In this document: piece by piece, positions 1 through 5,792 of the stretch
How the letters are laid out: each line of letters starts with the position of its first letter
Numbering within the stretch: the first letter of the stretch is position 1
DNA from: JAWLCQ01 sp041687095
GTDB taxonomy: Bacteria; Planctomycetota; Phycisphaerae; SM23-33
Length of the DNA stretch: 10,532 bases
NCBI GenBank assembly: GCA_041687095.1
Contig: JAWLCQ010000164.1
Coordinates: 1-10,532 of the forward strand
Direction: 5' to 3'
Notes under the pieces: model-generated
The model's input: only the letters and a program-made list of their open reading frames with translations
Told to the model about the DNA's origin: nothing
Database searches by the model: none
Position numbers and translations under genes: made by a program

Positions 1-23
1 CCCGGGGGTAGCGGCCCCCGCCC

Positions 24-44
24 GGGGGGGGGGGGGTGGGGGGG
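24..44. repeat. Poly-G low-complexity tract
   Basis: Thirteen consecutive G, one T, then seven more G, next to short C/G-only blocks at positions 1-23. No gene is supported here. A homopolymer of this length could form a G-quadruplex, but it could equally be a sequencing or assembly error, particularly since it sits at the window edge. Confidence 0.7.
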
Positions 45-130
45 CGCCCGGAAGACGGGAACGGTTCAGAAGCAGGAGCAACGGCATTGGCGACGAGATG
101 TGAGTCGCAACCGCACTGGCGTCCCAAGGC

Positions 131-232
131 CCCCCTCATCTGTCGCTGCGCGACATCTTCTCCCCCGGGGGAGAAGGGTCAACCCCTCTCCCCTCGGGGA
201 GAGGTGCCCCGCGCAGCGGGGCGGTGAGGGGG
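131..232. repeat. Composite palindromic intergenic element (four hairpins with 8-bp terminal inverted repeat)
   Basis: About 100 bases bounded by CCCCCTCA (131-138) and its complement TGAGGGGG (225-232). Inside are four consecutive hairpins: GTCGC-TGC-GCGAC (142-154), a perfect 18-base palindrome centred on CCCCCGGGGG (158-175), CCTCTCCCC-TC-GGGGAGAGG (185-204) and GCCCCGC-GCA-GCGGGGC (206-222). The layout is that of a REP/MITE-like non-coding repeat unit and not of a terminator, since no T-run follows. Short reading frames crossing it are not believable genes. Copies elsewhere in the genome cannot be checked here. Confidence 0.75.
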
Positions 233-274
233 CGCCCGGAAGGCGAGACCGAGCTTGAATGCGAGGAACCCGGA

Positions 275-358
275 GCGAACGGCGGGGTTTCTCGTTTTGG
301 TCCTTTGAATTTGCTGTTTTGGATTTGTTTCGTATTTCGTGCTTAGGATTTCGGGTTT
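275..358. repeat. T-rich degenerate TTTCG/TTTGG repeat tract upstream of the lyase gene
   Basis: In sharp contrast to its GC-rich surroundings, this stretch is built from loosely repeated TTTCG, TTTGG, TTTG and ATTTCG words. It lies just upstream of the heparinase-like gene. The base change could mark a promoter-containing region, but no convincing -35/-10 pair stands out. A shorter stretch of similar words (TTTCGGG, TTTCGAT) lies upstream of the transporter gene near 8200-8226, so this may be a dispersed degenerate repeat. Confidence 0.4.
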
Positions 359-413
359 TGCCGGTCGAGAACGCCAGGAAGACCAGTCATCCCCTGAAGG
401 TCGCAGTAGTCCC

Positions 414-2216
414 ATGACTGAAACAAGCACCTATCCCATCACCACGCTGTCGTCCGAAGAGATCCGCCGCATCGTGCACGAGTCCTTCGGCCGTCACCCC
501 CTGCCCTACCTGCGAGACCCGGCGGTTCGGGAGAAGGCCCGCGAGCAGGCCGCCCGCCAGGGCTACCTCGATCGCATCGCCCGCGACCTCACCCCCGACG
601 CCCCCTTCCCCGTGCTCCGCCGCAGCGAGTTCCGCCAGTTCCGCCGCACCGGCGGGCGGAGCATATACGACGGGCTCCGCGGCAAGCGGCACAGGCAGAT
701 CGAGCTGGCGGCCGCGAGTTGCTGGTTCGGCGACGACACGCACCTCGACTACCTCCAGGACCTGCTGTGGGCGGAGTGCGATGACACGTGGTGGGTGAGC
801 CCCGCCCACGAGCACCACGCGGACCTGCTGGACCTGCGCTCGACGATGGCCGCCCGCGAGTTCGCGATCATCCTCGACCTGCTGGGCGAGCGCATGGAGG
901 AGGAGGTCCGCACCCGCCTGACCGACGAGATCCGCTGCCGCGTCCTGGAAACCTTCCTCGCCCCCGACCGCCAGTACTTCTGGTGGAAGACCACCACCAA
1001 CAACTGGAACTCCGTCTGCCACGGGGGCATCTGCATCGCCAGCATGCTGCTCGAAAAGGACCCCGAGCGCGTCGCGGCGACCCTCGCCCTCGCCATCCGC
1101 GACGTGCAGCACTTCATCGACGGGTTCACCGACGACGGGGGGTGCTCCGAAGGCCCGGGCTACTGGCGGTACGGGTTCGGGTGGTACGTCATGCTCGCCG
1201 AGGCCATCTACGACTACACCGCCGGGCGCATCGACCTCATGGCCAGCGAGAAGATCGAACGCATCTGCCGCTTCCCCCTGGCGACGACGATTCAGCGCGG
1301 GTGCGAACTGACCTTCGCCGACGCCCACAGCGGGCTGCAGGCGCCGGCGACGGCGGTGCGGATCAACCGCTTCCACAGCGTCCCCGAGCTGTTCGGCCTC
1401 TGCCCGCTGAACGACGACGGGACGCTGAAGCTCTCGTCGTTCGACGACATGCTGGTCTGCAACGGCGGGCACTACGAACCGCTGGAGCTGATGGCCGATT
1501 CGCTGCTGCCCGACCTGGGCGTGGCCCTCGTTCGTCAGCGGGCGGGCGACGTCGAACTCGCCCTGGGCGCCAAGAGCGGGCACAACAACGAGCACCACAA
1601 CCACAACGACGTCGGGTCGTTCCTCGTCTACCGCGGCGGCACGGTCTTTCTGACCGACCCCGGCGGGCCGATCTACACCGCCAAGACCTTCAGCGACCGG
1701 CGGTACGAGAGCGTGTTCACCAACTCCTACGGGCACAGCACGCCCGTCATCAACGGGTCGCTCCAGAGCCCGGGGCGCAAGTTCGGCGGGACGACGACGG
1801 CCGACGGGCTCAATGGCGACGGGACCAAGACCGTCACGATCGACTTCGCCCGCGCCTACGACGAGCCGGCGCTGCGTTCGCTGCGGCGGGTCTTCGAGGT
1901 GCCCCCGGGGGCTCGCGAGGTGCGGATGAGCGATACCTTCGCCTTCGCGTCCGACCCGCAGTCCGTCGAGGAGGGCTTCATGAGCATCCTCCCCTGCGAG
2001 GCGGCCGCCGATGGGCGGTCGGTGACGATCCGCTCCGAGACGGCCGGGGAGGCGACGCTGGCGGCCGCCCCCGACACCCCGGGCCGCTTCCGCGTGGACG
2101 AACTCGTCGAGGAATCGGCGGCCGAGTCCCCCCGCAAGGAACTCCTCCGCCGCATCGCCTTCGTGCCCGATGCACTCTCGCGCGAGATGACGCTGCGGTT
2201 CACGGTGACGTTCTGA
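414..2216 (+). CDS. Heparinase II/III family polysaccharide lyase-like protein
   Basis: A 600-residue protein resembling the heparinase II/III superfamily, which cleaves uronic-acid-containing (often sulfated) polysaccharides by beta-elimination. The N-terminal half (about 90-340) is helical, as in the alpha/alpha toroid, and contains NNWNSVCHGG (196-205) and DGGCSEGPGYWRYG (241-254). The central beta-sandwich part carries SGHNNEHHNHNDVGSF (388-403) followed by a DPGGPIYTAKTF segment (415-426) and NSYGHSTPVING (437-448), the usual signature blocks. By family analogy His203, Tyr250 and a histidine of the HNHND block (395-399) are catalytic candidates. No signal peptide is visible, so it probably acts in the cytoplasm on imported oligosaccharides. 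An earlier ATG at 339 lies in the T-rich repeat tract. ATG 414 is preferred because the protein-like sequence starts there and a weak GAAGG lies 13 bases upstream. The exact substrate cannot be read from sequence. Confidence 0.88.
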   Translation: MTETSTYPITTLSSEEIRRIVHESFGRHPLPYLRDPAVREKAREQAARQGYLDRIARDLTPDAPFPVLRRSEFRQFRRTGGRSIYDGLRGKRHRQIELAAASCWFGDDTHLDYLQDLLWAECDDTWWVSPAHEHHADLLDLRSTMAAREFAIILDLLGERMEEEVRTRLTDEIRCRVLETFLAPDRQYFWWKTTTNNWNSVCHGGICIASMLLEKDPERVAATLALAIRDVQHFIDGFTDDGGCSEGPGYWRYGFGWYVMLAEAIYDYTAGRIDLMASEKIERICRFPLATTIQRGCELTFADAHSGLQAPATAVRINRFHSVPELFGLCPLNDDGTLKLSSFDDMLVCNGGHYEPLELMADSLLPDLGVALVRQRAGDVELALGAKSGHNNEHHNHNDVGSFLVYRGGTVFLTDPGGPIYTAKTFSDRRYESVFTNSYGHSTPVINGSLQSPGRKFGGTTTADGLNGDGTKTVTIDFARAYDEPALRSLRRVFEVPPGAREVRMSDTFAFASDPQSVEEGFMSILPCEAAADGRSVTIRSETAGEATLAAAPDTPGRFRVDELVEESAAESPRKELLRRIAFVPDALSREMTLRFTVTF

Positions 2217-2276
2217 GATAGGCGTTCACCGCAGAGGCGGGGCCTACCCCGGCCCTCGGGTCCCCGTCGTTCGGTT

Positions 2277-2360
2277 CCCGTTTAGCGGCGGTCGGCACGA
2301 CCGCCCTGGAGGGCCAAGGGACCTTCCCAAAGGCGGTCGTGCCGACCGCCGCTAAACGGG
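2277..2360. repeat. 29-bp perfect inverted repeat between convergent genes
   Basis: The left arm (2277-2305) and right arm (2332-2360) are perfect complements over 29 bp, beginning CCCGTTTAGCGG and ending CCGCTAAACGGG, with a 26-base spacer. It lies between the stop codons of the convergent lyase and hydrolase-fold genes. Transcripts from either side would form a very stable hairpin, so it may block read-through or protect 3' ends. No T-run follows on either strand, so it is not a classical intrinsic terminator, and a dispersed palindromic repeat is equally likely. The remainder of the 250-base spacer shows no gene. Confidence 0.85.
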
Positions 2361-2466
2361 GTGGTGTCAAGCGAGGGCGGGTTCGCTCCTGGCGCCCGCC
2401 AGCGGTTCAGCGTCTTTGGGCATGCTCGACCGACCCACGAACCTTGCTGCAGCGCCGCCCTTCGCC

Positions 2467-3468
2467 CTACCGCGCCTCGGGCGTCGCGGCCGGGATGGCG
2501 CTCGGGGCGACAGGCTGCTGGGGCTGCTCGACCGCCGGGGCGGCGATCGGCTCGGCCGGGGGCTCGGCCGGGGCCATCCGGGTCAGCTCGGCCAGGACCT
2601 GGACGTACCAATCCTCGCGGCCAACCAGGACGTCCTCGTGCCCCGCCTTCTCGAACGCATAGAGTTTCCGCGGCCCGCCGGCGCGCTCGGCAATGAGGAG
2701 GCCCTGGCTGTAGGGCACCGTCATGTCGTTCTTGCCGTGCACGACGATCAGCGGCACGCGCAGCCCCGTCGCCGCGATCGCCGGGCTGGCGGCCGCGGGG
2801 TCGAACCCGGCCGCGGCGGCCGCCTGGTTCACCGTCCGCTCGACCTGCTCGGGGTCGACGGTGGCGGCGTGGTAGCGGGCGAGGCTCCGCAGGTCGCTGA
2901 AGGGCGCCACCGCAATCACGCCGCGAGACCGGGGCGAGGCGGCGGCGTACTCGATGGCCGTCGCCGCCCCCAGACCGTGACCGATCACGTAGAACGGGCC
3001 CGCGACGAGCCCGCGCGACAACGCCGCGTCCACCGCCGCCCGCACGTCCTGCACCTCATTCACGCCGTACGTGACGTACTGGCCCCCGCTGGCGCCGTGC
3101 GCCCGCAGATCCACCAGCAGCGCGTCGTACCCCGCCTCCGACACCCGCTGGGCGAGCGGGAGCAGGTCGGCCTTGCTCCCGCCCAGGTCATGCAGCAGCA
3201 CAGCCGTGCCCTTGGCGTCCCCGTCCTGGCCACGAACGATCCACGCGCTGATCCGCGTCCCGTCGGCCGACGTCGCCGAGAGCCGCTCGTCGATCCGCCC
3301 GCGGGCGGCCAGTTGCTCGGCGTCGCCCGTCACCCACGACCGCAGTTGCTCGGACGCTCCTGCGTGGCTCCGCCCGTCCCCCGCCGTCGTTCGCGGCTGC
3401 CTCGCCTCCCCGCATCCGCACACCAAGAGCAGCCCGGCCACGATTCCCGCATAGAGCCCATGTCGCAT
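2467..3468 (-). CDS. Alpha/beta-hydrolase-fold lipoprotein lacking the nucleophile serine
   Basis: A 333-residue protein. The N-terminus has a hydrophobic stretch (about 5-17) ending VCGC, compatible with a lipoprotein signal with lipidated Cys19, so an envelope location is likely. The body (about 60-298) reads as an alpha/beta hydrolase: VLLHDLGGSK (90-99, oxyanion-loop region), LLVDLRAHGASGG (117-129), the elbow VIGHGLGAA (161-169), the acid Asp248 in VHGKNDMTVP and His277 in EKAGHEDV. The elbow should be G-x-S-x-G, but residue 165 is Gly (codon GGT), so normal serine-hydrolase chemistry is doubtful. Family resemblance is to S9-like/BAAT-like esterases. The C-terminus (299-333) is a Pro/Ala-rich tail. 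GGGAG sits about 7 bases before the ATG. It starts 18 bases after the reverse transcriptase stop on the same strand, so the two are probably co-transcribed, making it a candidate retron partner. Confidence 0.85.
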   Translation of the reverse strand: MRHGLYAGIVAGLLLVCGCGEARQPRTTAGDGRSHAGASEQLRSWVTGDAEQLAARGRIDERLSATSADGTRISAWIVRGQDGDAKGTAVLLHDLGGSKADLLPLAQRVSEAGYDALLVDLRAHGASGGQYVTYGVNEVQDVRAAVDAALSRGLVAGPFYVIGHGLGAATAIEYAAASPRSRGVIAVAPFSDLRSLARYHAATVDPEQVERTVNQAAAAAGFDPAAASPAIAATGLRVPLIVVHGKNDMTVPYSQGLLIAERAGGPRKLYAFEKAGHEDVLVGREDWYVQVLAELTRMAPAEPPAEPIAAPAVEQPQQPVAPSAIPAATPEAR

Positions 3469-3486
3469 GTCGTTTCTCCCGTTCCT

Positions 3487-4452
3487 TTAAGAGTCCTGCG
3501 AGGGGGCCGGTCCGGCCCCGGTCGCCTGCTGATACACCATGTTCCACAGGGCCCGCCACCCCGCGTACTGCGCGGGCGTGAGCGTGGCGGGCCTGCCGTT
3601 CTCCAGGCGATGGGCGACCGCCCGCAGCGTCCGCCGCGTCGCCCGCGGCAGGGCCACCCCGTCGTTCACCACCAGCCCCGTCACCACCTGCCGCTGATGC
3701 CGGCGGGCGACGCGGAGCTTCTTGTCCTGATGGACCCTGTAACCATAGTCGCGCAGGATCGCTTTCACTGAACTGATGAGCGAGCCCACCTGCCCGGGCA
3801 CGTCCTCCGCAAAGCTGAAGGTGAGGTCGTCGGCGTAGCGGGTGTAGGCCGCCTTGTGCCTCGCCGCCGTTGCGGCGAGGCGGGCGTCGAGGCGGTAGTT
3901 CACCAGGTTGCTCAACCGCGGGCTCGTCGGTCCGCCCTGCGGCAGGGCCCCCTTGTGCGTGCACAGGCGGGTGAGCAGATCGGCGGCCGGCCGGTCCCAG
4001 CCGATGGCGTCGAAGTACTCGCGGACGCGCTGGTCGGTCGTGGTGGGGAAGAAGTCGCGGATGTCCATGCGGAGGACGACGGGGCGGTTGGCGTGGGGGA
4101 GGGCGTTGTGGACGATGGACTTGCCCTTCTCGAAGCCCATGCAGCACGGGTGGACCTGGAGGCGTGCGAGCAGGCGGCGGAGGATGCGCTTCTGGGCGGT
4201 TTTGAGGGGGGGCACGGGGGCGGCGATGCGGCGGTGCCCGCCCGAACGCTTGGGGAGTTGGAACTCCGTGTAGCCCGTGGGGATGCCCTGCAACTCCTCG
4301 GGCGACAGGTCGAGGCGGCGGGCGAGTTCGGCCAGGCCGCGCTGCGGCGTGGCCGAGGCGGGTGCGGCGCGCATGCCGTCCGCGCGGTCTATCGGGCGCG
4401 TCTCCGCGCCCCCGGTTCCCATCAGCCGCCGCAAAAAGTCGAACAGGCCCAT
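3487..4452 (-). CDS. Retron-type reverse transcriptase
   Basis: A 321-residue RNA-directed DNA polymerase. Visible RT blocks: PKRSGGHRRIAAP (67-79), MGFEKGKSIVHNALPH (105-120), LRMDIRDFFPTT (127-138) with catalytic Asp130, LPQGGPTSPRLSN (170-182), YTRYADDLTFSF (203-214) with Asp208/Asp209, and QVVTGLVVND (255-264). NALPH fits the retron NAxxH signature and VTG is the second retron hallmark, which argues against group II intron or diversity-generating RTs. The length is typical of retron RTs, with a C-terminal thumb and no fused effector domain. The start is set at ATG 4452 (MGLFDFL), with GAGG upstream. A longer frame to 4587 exists but would run through stable hairpins and encode low-complexity Arg-rich sequence. 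A retron-like RNA lies upstream and an alpha/beta-hydrolase gene 18 bases downstream. Retron RTs make a branched RNA-DNA (msDNA), and known systems act in anti-phage defence. Confidence 0.9.
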   Translation of the reverse strand: MGLFDFLRRLMGTGGAETRPIDRADGMRAAPASATPQRGLAELARRLDLSPEELQGIPTGYTEFQLPKRSGGHRRIAAPVPPLKTAQKRILRRLLARLQVHPCCMGFEKGKSIVHNALPHANRPVVLRMDIRDFFPTTTDQRVREYFDAIGWDRPAADLLTRLCTHKGALPQGGPTSPRLSNLVNYRLDARLAATAARHKAAYTRYADDLTFSFAEDVPGQVGSLISSVKAILRDYGYRVHQDKKLRVARRHQRQVVTGLVVNDGVALPRATRRTLRAVAHRLENGRPATLTPAQYAGWRALWNMVYQQATGAGPAPSQDS

Positions 4453-4482
4453 GCGCGTGACCTCGACGTGAGGATCAAAATG

Positions 4483-4612
4483 GCGGAGGCGGGGCGCTTG
4501 GCCCCGGCCTCCGCGTCGCCTTGCCTGGAATGCGATTCCAGCGTCCCGCTCTGCGGGACTGACCATTCTTCCCGGCCGACGAAACATCGGCCCGTGCTCT
4601 GCATTGGAGCAC
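4483..4612 (-). repeat. Five tandem short hairpins in the leader of the reverse transcriptase gene
   Basis: Between the retron-like RNA and the RT start lie five consecutive stem-loops (plus-strand coordinates): GTGCTC/GAGCAC (4594-4612), GGCCGA/TCGGCC (4574-4592), GTCCCGC-TCT-GCGGGAC (4543-4559), CTGGAAT-GCG-ATTCCAG (4525-4541) and GCGGAGGC+GGGGC with loop GCTTG (4483-4514, 13 bp with one bulged base). They may belong to the retron RNA, form a structured 5' leader controlling RT translation, or be an inserted composite repeat. The last hairpin ends about 30 bases before the RT start codon. Confidence 0.75.
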
Positions 4613-4624
4613 CACCAAGACGAT

Positions 4625-4817
4625 GGGCGGGATTCTATTCGGATACGAATGATGCGTCAAGAAATGGAAGAAGAGGACTGGCGCCCCAAGCGGCGAACAG
4701 CATGCCGCTCTGGGCGCCAGTCCTCTTCTTCTCTAACCCGGAGATAAGCCTCTGCGAATGGACGGGACGCTCGTGATCGGCTGTCCGTCTTCTTCCCTGG
4801 GTTTGCCCGTCCCGCCC
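4625..4817 (-). ncRNA. Candidate retron msr-msd RNA
   Basis: Read on the minus strand upstream of the RT. The candidate a1 GGGCGGGA (4817-4810) is complementary to the candidate a2 TCCCGCCC (4632-4625). About 78 nt of msr-like sequence follows a1, including a bulged stem GACGGAC/GTCCCGTC. Next comes a 65-nt hairpin (4731-4667) with a 20-bp perfect stem, the msd-like element. About 34 nt, including ATTCG-TATC-CGAAT, separate it from a2. Order, spacing and total length (about 190 nt) match the retron plan a1-msr-msd-a2 followed by the RT. An alternative a1 just upstream, ATGGGCAGG, pairs 8 of 9 with CCCGCCCAT, so the exact ends are uncertain. I cannot assign the branching guanosine. The RNA begins about 20 nt after the stop of the membrane-protein gene, so it may be cut from that transcript or have a promoter inside that gene. 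Confidence 0.7.
4667..4731 (-). repeat. msd-like long hairpin (20-bp perfect stem)
   Basis: The arms 4667-4686 and 4712-4731 are perfect reverse complements over 20 bp (GAAGAAGAGG... with ...CCTCTTCTTC). Inside, after one mismatch and one G-T pair, a further 6-bp stem GCCGCT/AGCGGC closes on a nine-base loop. A long near-perfect stem that persists as single-stranded DNA after reverse transcription is the typical shape of a retron msd. No T-run follows on either strand, so a terminator is not the best explanation. Confidence 0.85.
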
Positions 4818-4837
4818 TCACCTGCCCATTGACGGCA

Positions 4838-5530
4838 TCAGGGGATCTTGTCGGAAGATGGCTGGATCAACTGCTCTTCCACCCATCGCCGAAGCCAATC
4901 GCTCTGAAAACTCCCCCTTGGCCTGCCACGCGCGTCATGCTCCATGTCAAGCAGTTCGCCGACGGCAGTGTCCGGATGGCTGATCTCCAGGGACAGGCAC
5001 ATCTCGTGACGTGAGTCCCCATGCACGACGAGATACCAGGAGTGCGAGTAGGAGTCATGGTTTATCATGTAGCCTTCCGCCTGCCCGCAAGCCTGTGCGA
5101 AGGCGACGAGGGCGTTGGCGTCGGAGATCGTCCGCACCACGGGCCCGCCGGGCTTCTCATGCACCTCGATCCGTTCCAGCCGCTCCCCTGCAATCTGCCG
5201 CACCTCCGCCAGGGCCGCCACCTCCGTGCGAGAATGCGGGATCCCTTCGAAGATCGTCGCCACGGCCAGACCGGCGGCGATGATCCCCAGGAAAATGATG
5301 AGAGCGATGGAACCCTCCTGCTTCTGTGGCGAGCGCAGATGCCACACCGCTCCCAGCATAAACCCCGGCAACGCTGCCAGTCCTGCTCCGGTGGCGAAGT
5401 TGTGAAACGAGGAGTAGTGGTAGCCAATCGCCCAGGCAATCAGGCCACCCGCGAGTTCGAACGCGACCACCGCGATCACGACACGCCAGATCCGTTGCAG
5501 GTCGCGGAGTTGAATGATTGAACCGTTCAT
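4838..5530 (-). CDS. Three-TM membrane protein of unknown function, next to the retron RNA
   Basis: A 230-residue protein that I do not recognise as a named family. Three hydrophobic segments are visible (about 15-37, 45-64 and 74-95), with RSPQKQEG between the second and third. A soluble C-terminal domain follows (96-230), containing IEVHEKPGGPVVRTISDANALV (121-142) and HDSYSHSWYLVVHGDS (158-173). The start is supported by GAGGGGAG about 8 bases before the ATG. Its stop lies about 20 nt before the candidate a1 of the retron RNA, on the same strand as the RT and hydrolase, so it could be the first gene of a retron operon. Membrane-spanning effectors are known in some retron families, which makes it a plausible toxic partner, but an unrelated neighbour is also possible. 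Its codons look less GC-biased than those of neighbouring genes, a hint of separate origin. Confidence 0.8.
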   Translation of the reverse strand: MNGSIIQLRDLQRIWRVVIAVVAFELAGGLIAWAIGYHYSSFHNFATGAGLAALPGFMLGAVWHLRSPQKQEGSIALIIFLGIIAAGLAVATIFEGIPHSRTEVAALAEVRQIAGERLERIEVHEKPGGPVVRTISDANALVAFAQACGQAEGYMINHDSYSHSWYLVVHGDSRHEMCLSLEISHPDTAVGELLDMEHDARGRPRGSFQSDWLRRWVEEQLIQPSSDKIP

Positions 5531-5632
5531 GCCGTCACTCCCCTCATGAGAACCAGACCGCCAGGCGATGGGCCACCTTCACATCTGCGTCACTACGGTC
5601 ATTGTGATACACGAAACGAAGCGATGTCAACA

Positions 5633-5790
5633 GCGATGCAGGGCGTGCAGGAACGCGGGGAACCCGACCCTGCGCACGCTGGATCCTCCCGCGCGCGGCG
5701 GTCCGATCCCGCGCACAAGCGTGTCCGCTGCGCTACGACGCTTGTACGCCCGTCGCTGCCCTCATCCCGTGCATCCCGTGTATCCCTGCC
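5633..5790. repeat. Intergenic element with ATCCC(G)TGC 9-mers and internal hairpin
   Basis: The right edge is three 9-base units, ATCCCGTGC, ATCCCGTGT and ATCCCTGCC (5764-5790), ending two bases before the oxidoreductase stop codon. The left edge has the inverse-type words GATGCAGGG and CGTGCAGG (5635-5651). Between them is an 8-bp stem ACAAGCGT/ACGCTTGT (around 5715-5745). The same 9-mer triplet follows the next minus-strand gene at 7256-7282, so this is probably a 3'-end-associated dispersed repeat. The rest of the spacer (5531-5632) would hold the promoter of the membrane-protein gene, but no clear promoter motif is seen. Confidence 0.6.
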
Positions 5791-5792
5791 TT

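Noticed and set aside
387..1736. 449-residue open frame antisense to the heparinase-like gene
   Set aside because: It is rich in Val/Gly/Ala/Glu/Arg with no recognisable motifs, lies wholly opposite a convincing gene, and is expected from GC-rich codon bias.
2277..2360. Intrinsic transcription terminator
   Set aside because: The stem is strong but no T-run follows either arm, and the 29-bp perfect arms are longer than typical terminators, so it is kept as a repeat.
4453..4587. 45-residue N-terminal extension of the RT
   Set aside because: It would translate through stable hairpins into Arg-rich low-complexity sequence. MGLFDFL at 4452 has an upstream GAGG and gives a standard retron RT length.
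4483..4731. CRISPR array or diversity-generating template repeat
   Set aside because: The hairpins differ in sequence and spacing, with no regularly spaced identical repeats. The RT carries retron rather than DGR signatures and no variable-protein gene is seen.
3856..4776. 306-residue plus-strand frame overlapping the RT gene and retron RNA
   Set aside because: Its sequence is antisense RT followed by translated hairpins. The RT motifs on the minus strand are clear.
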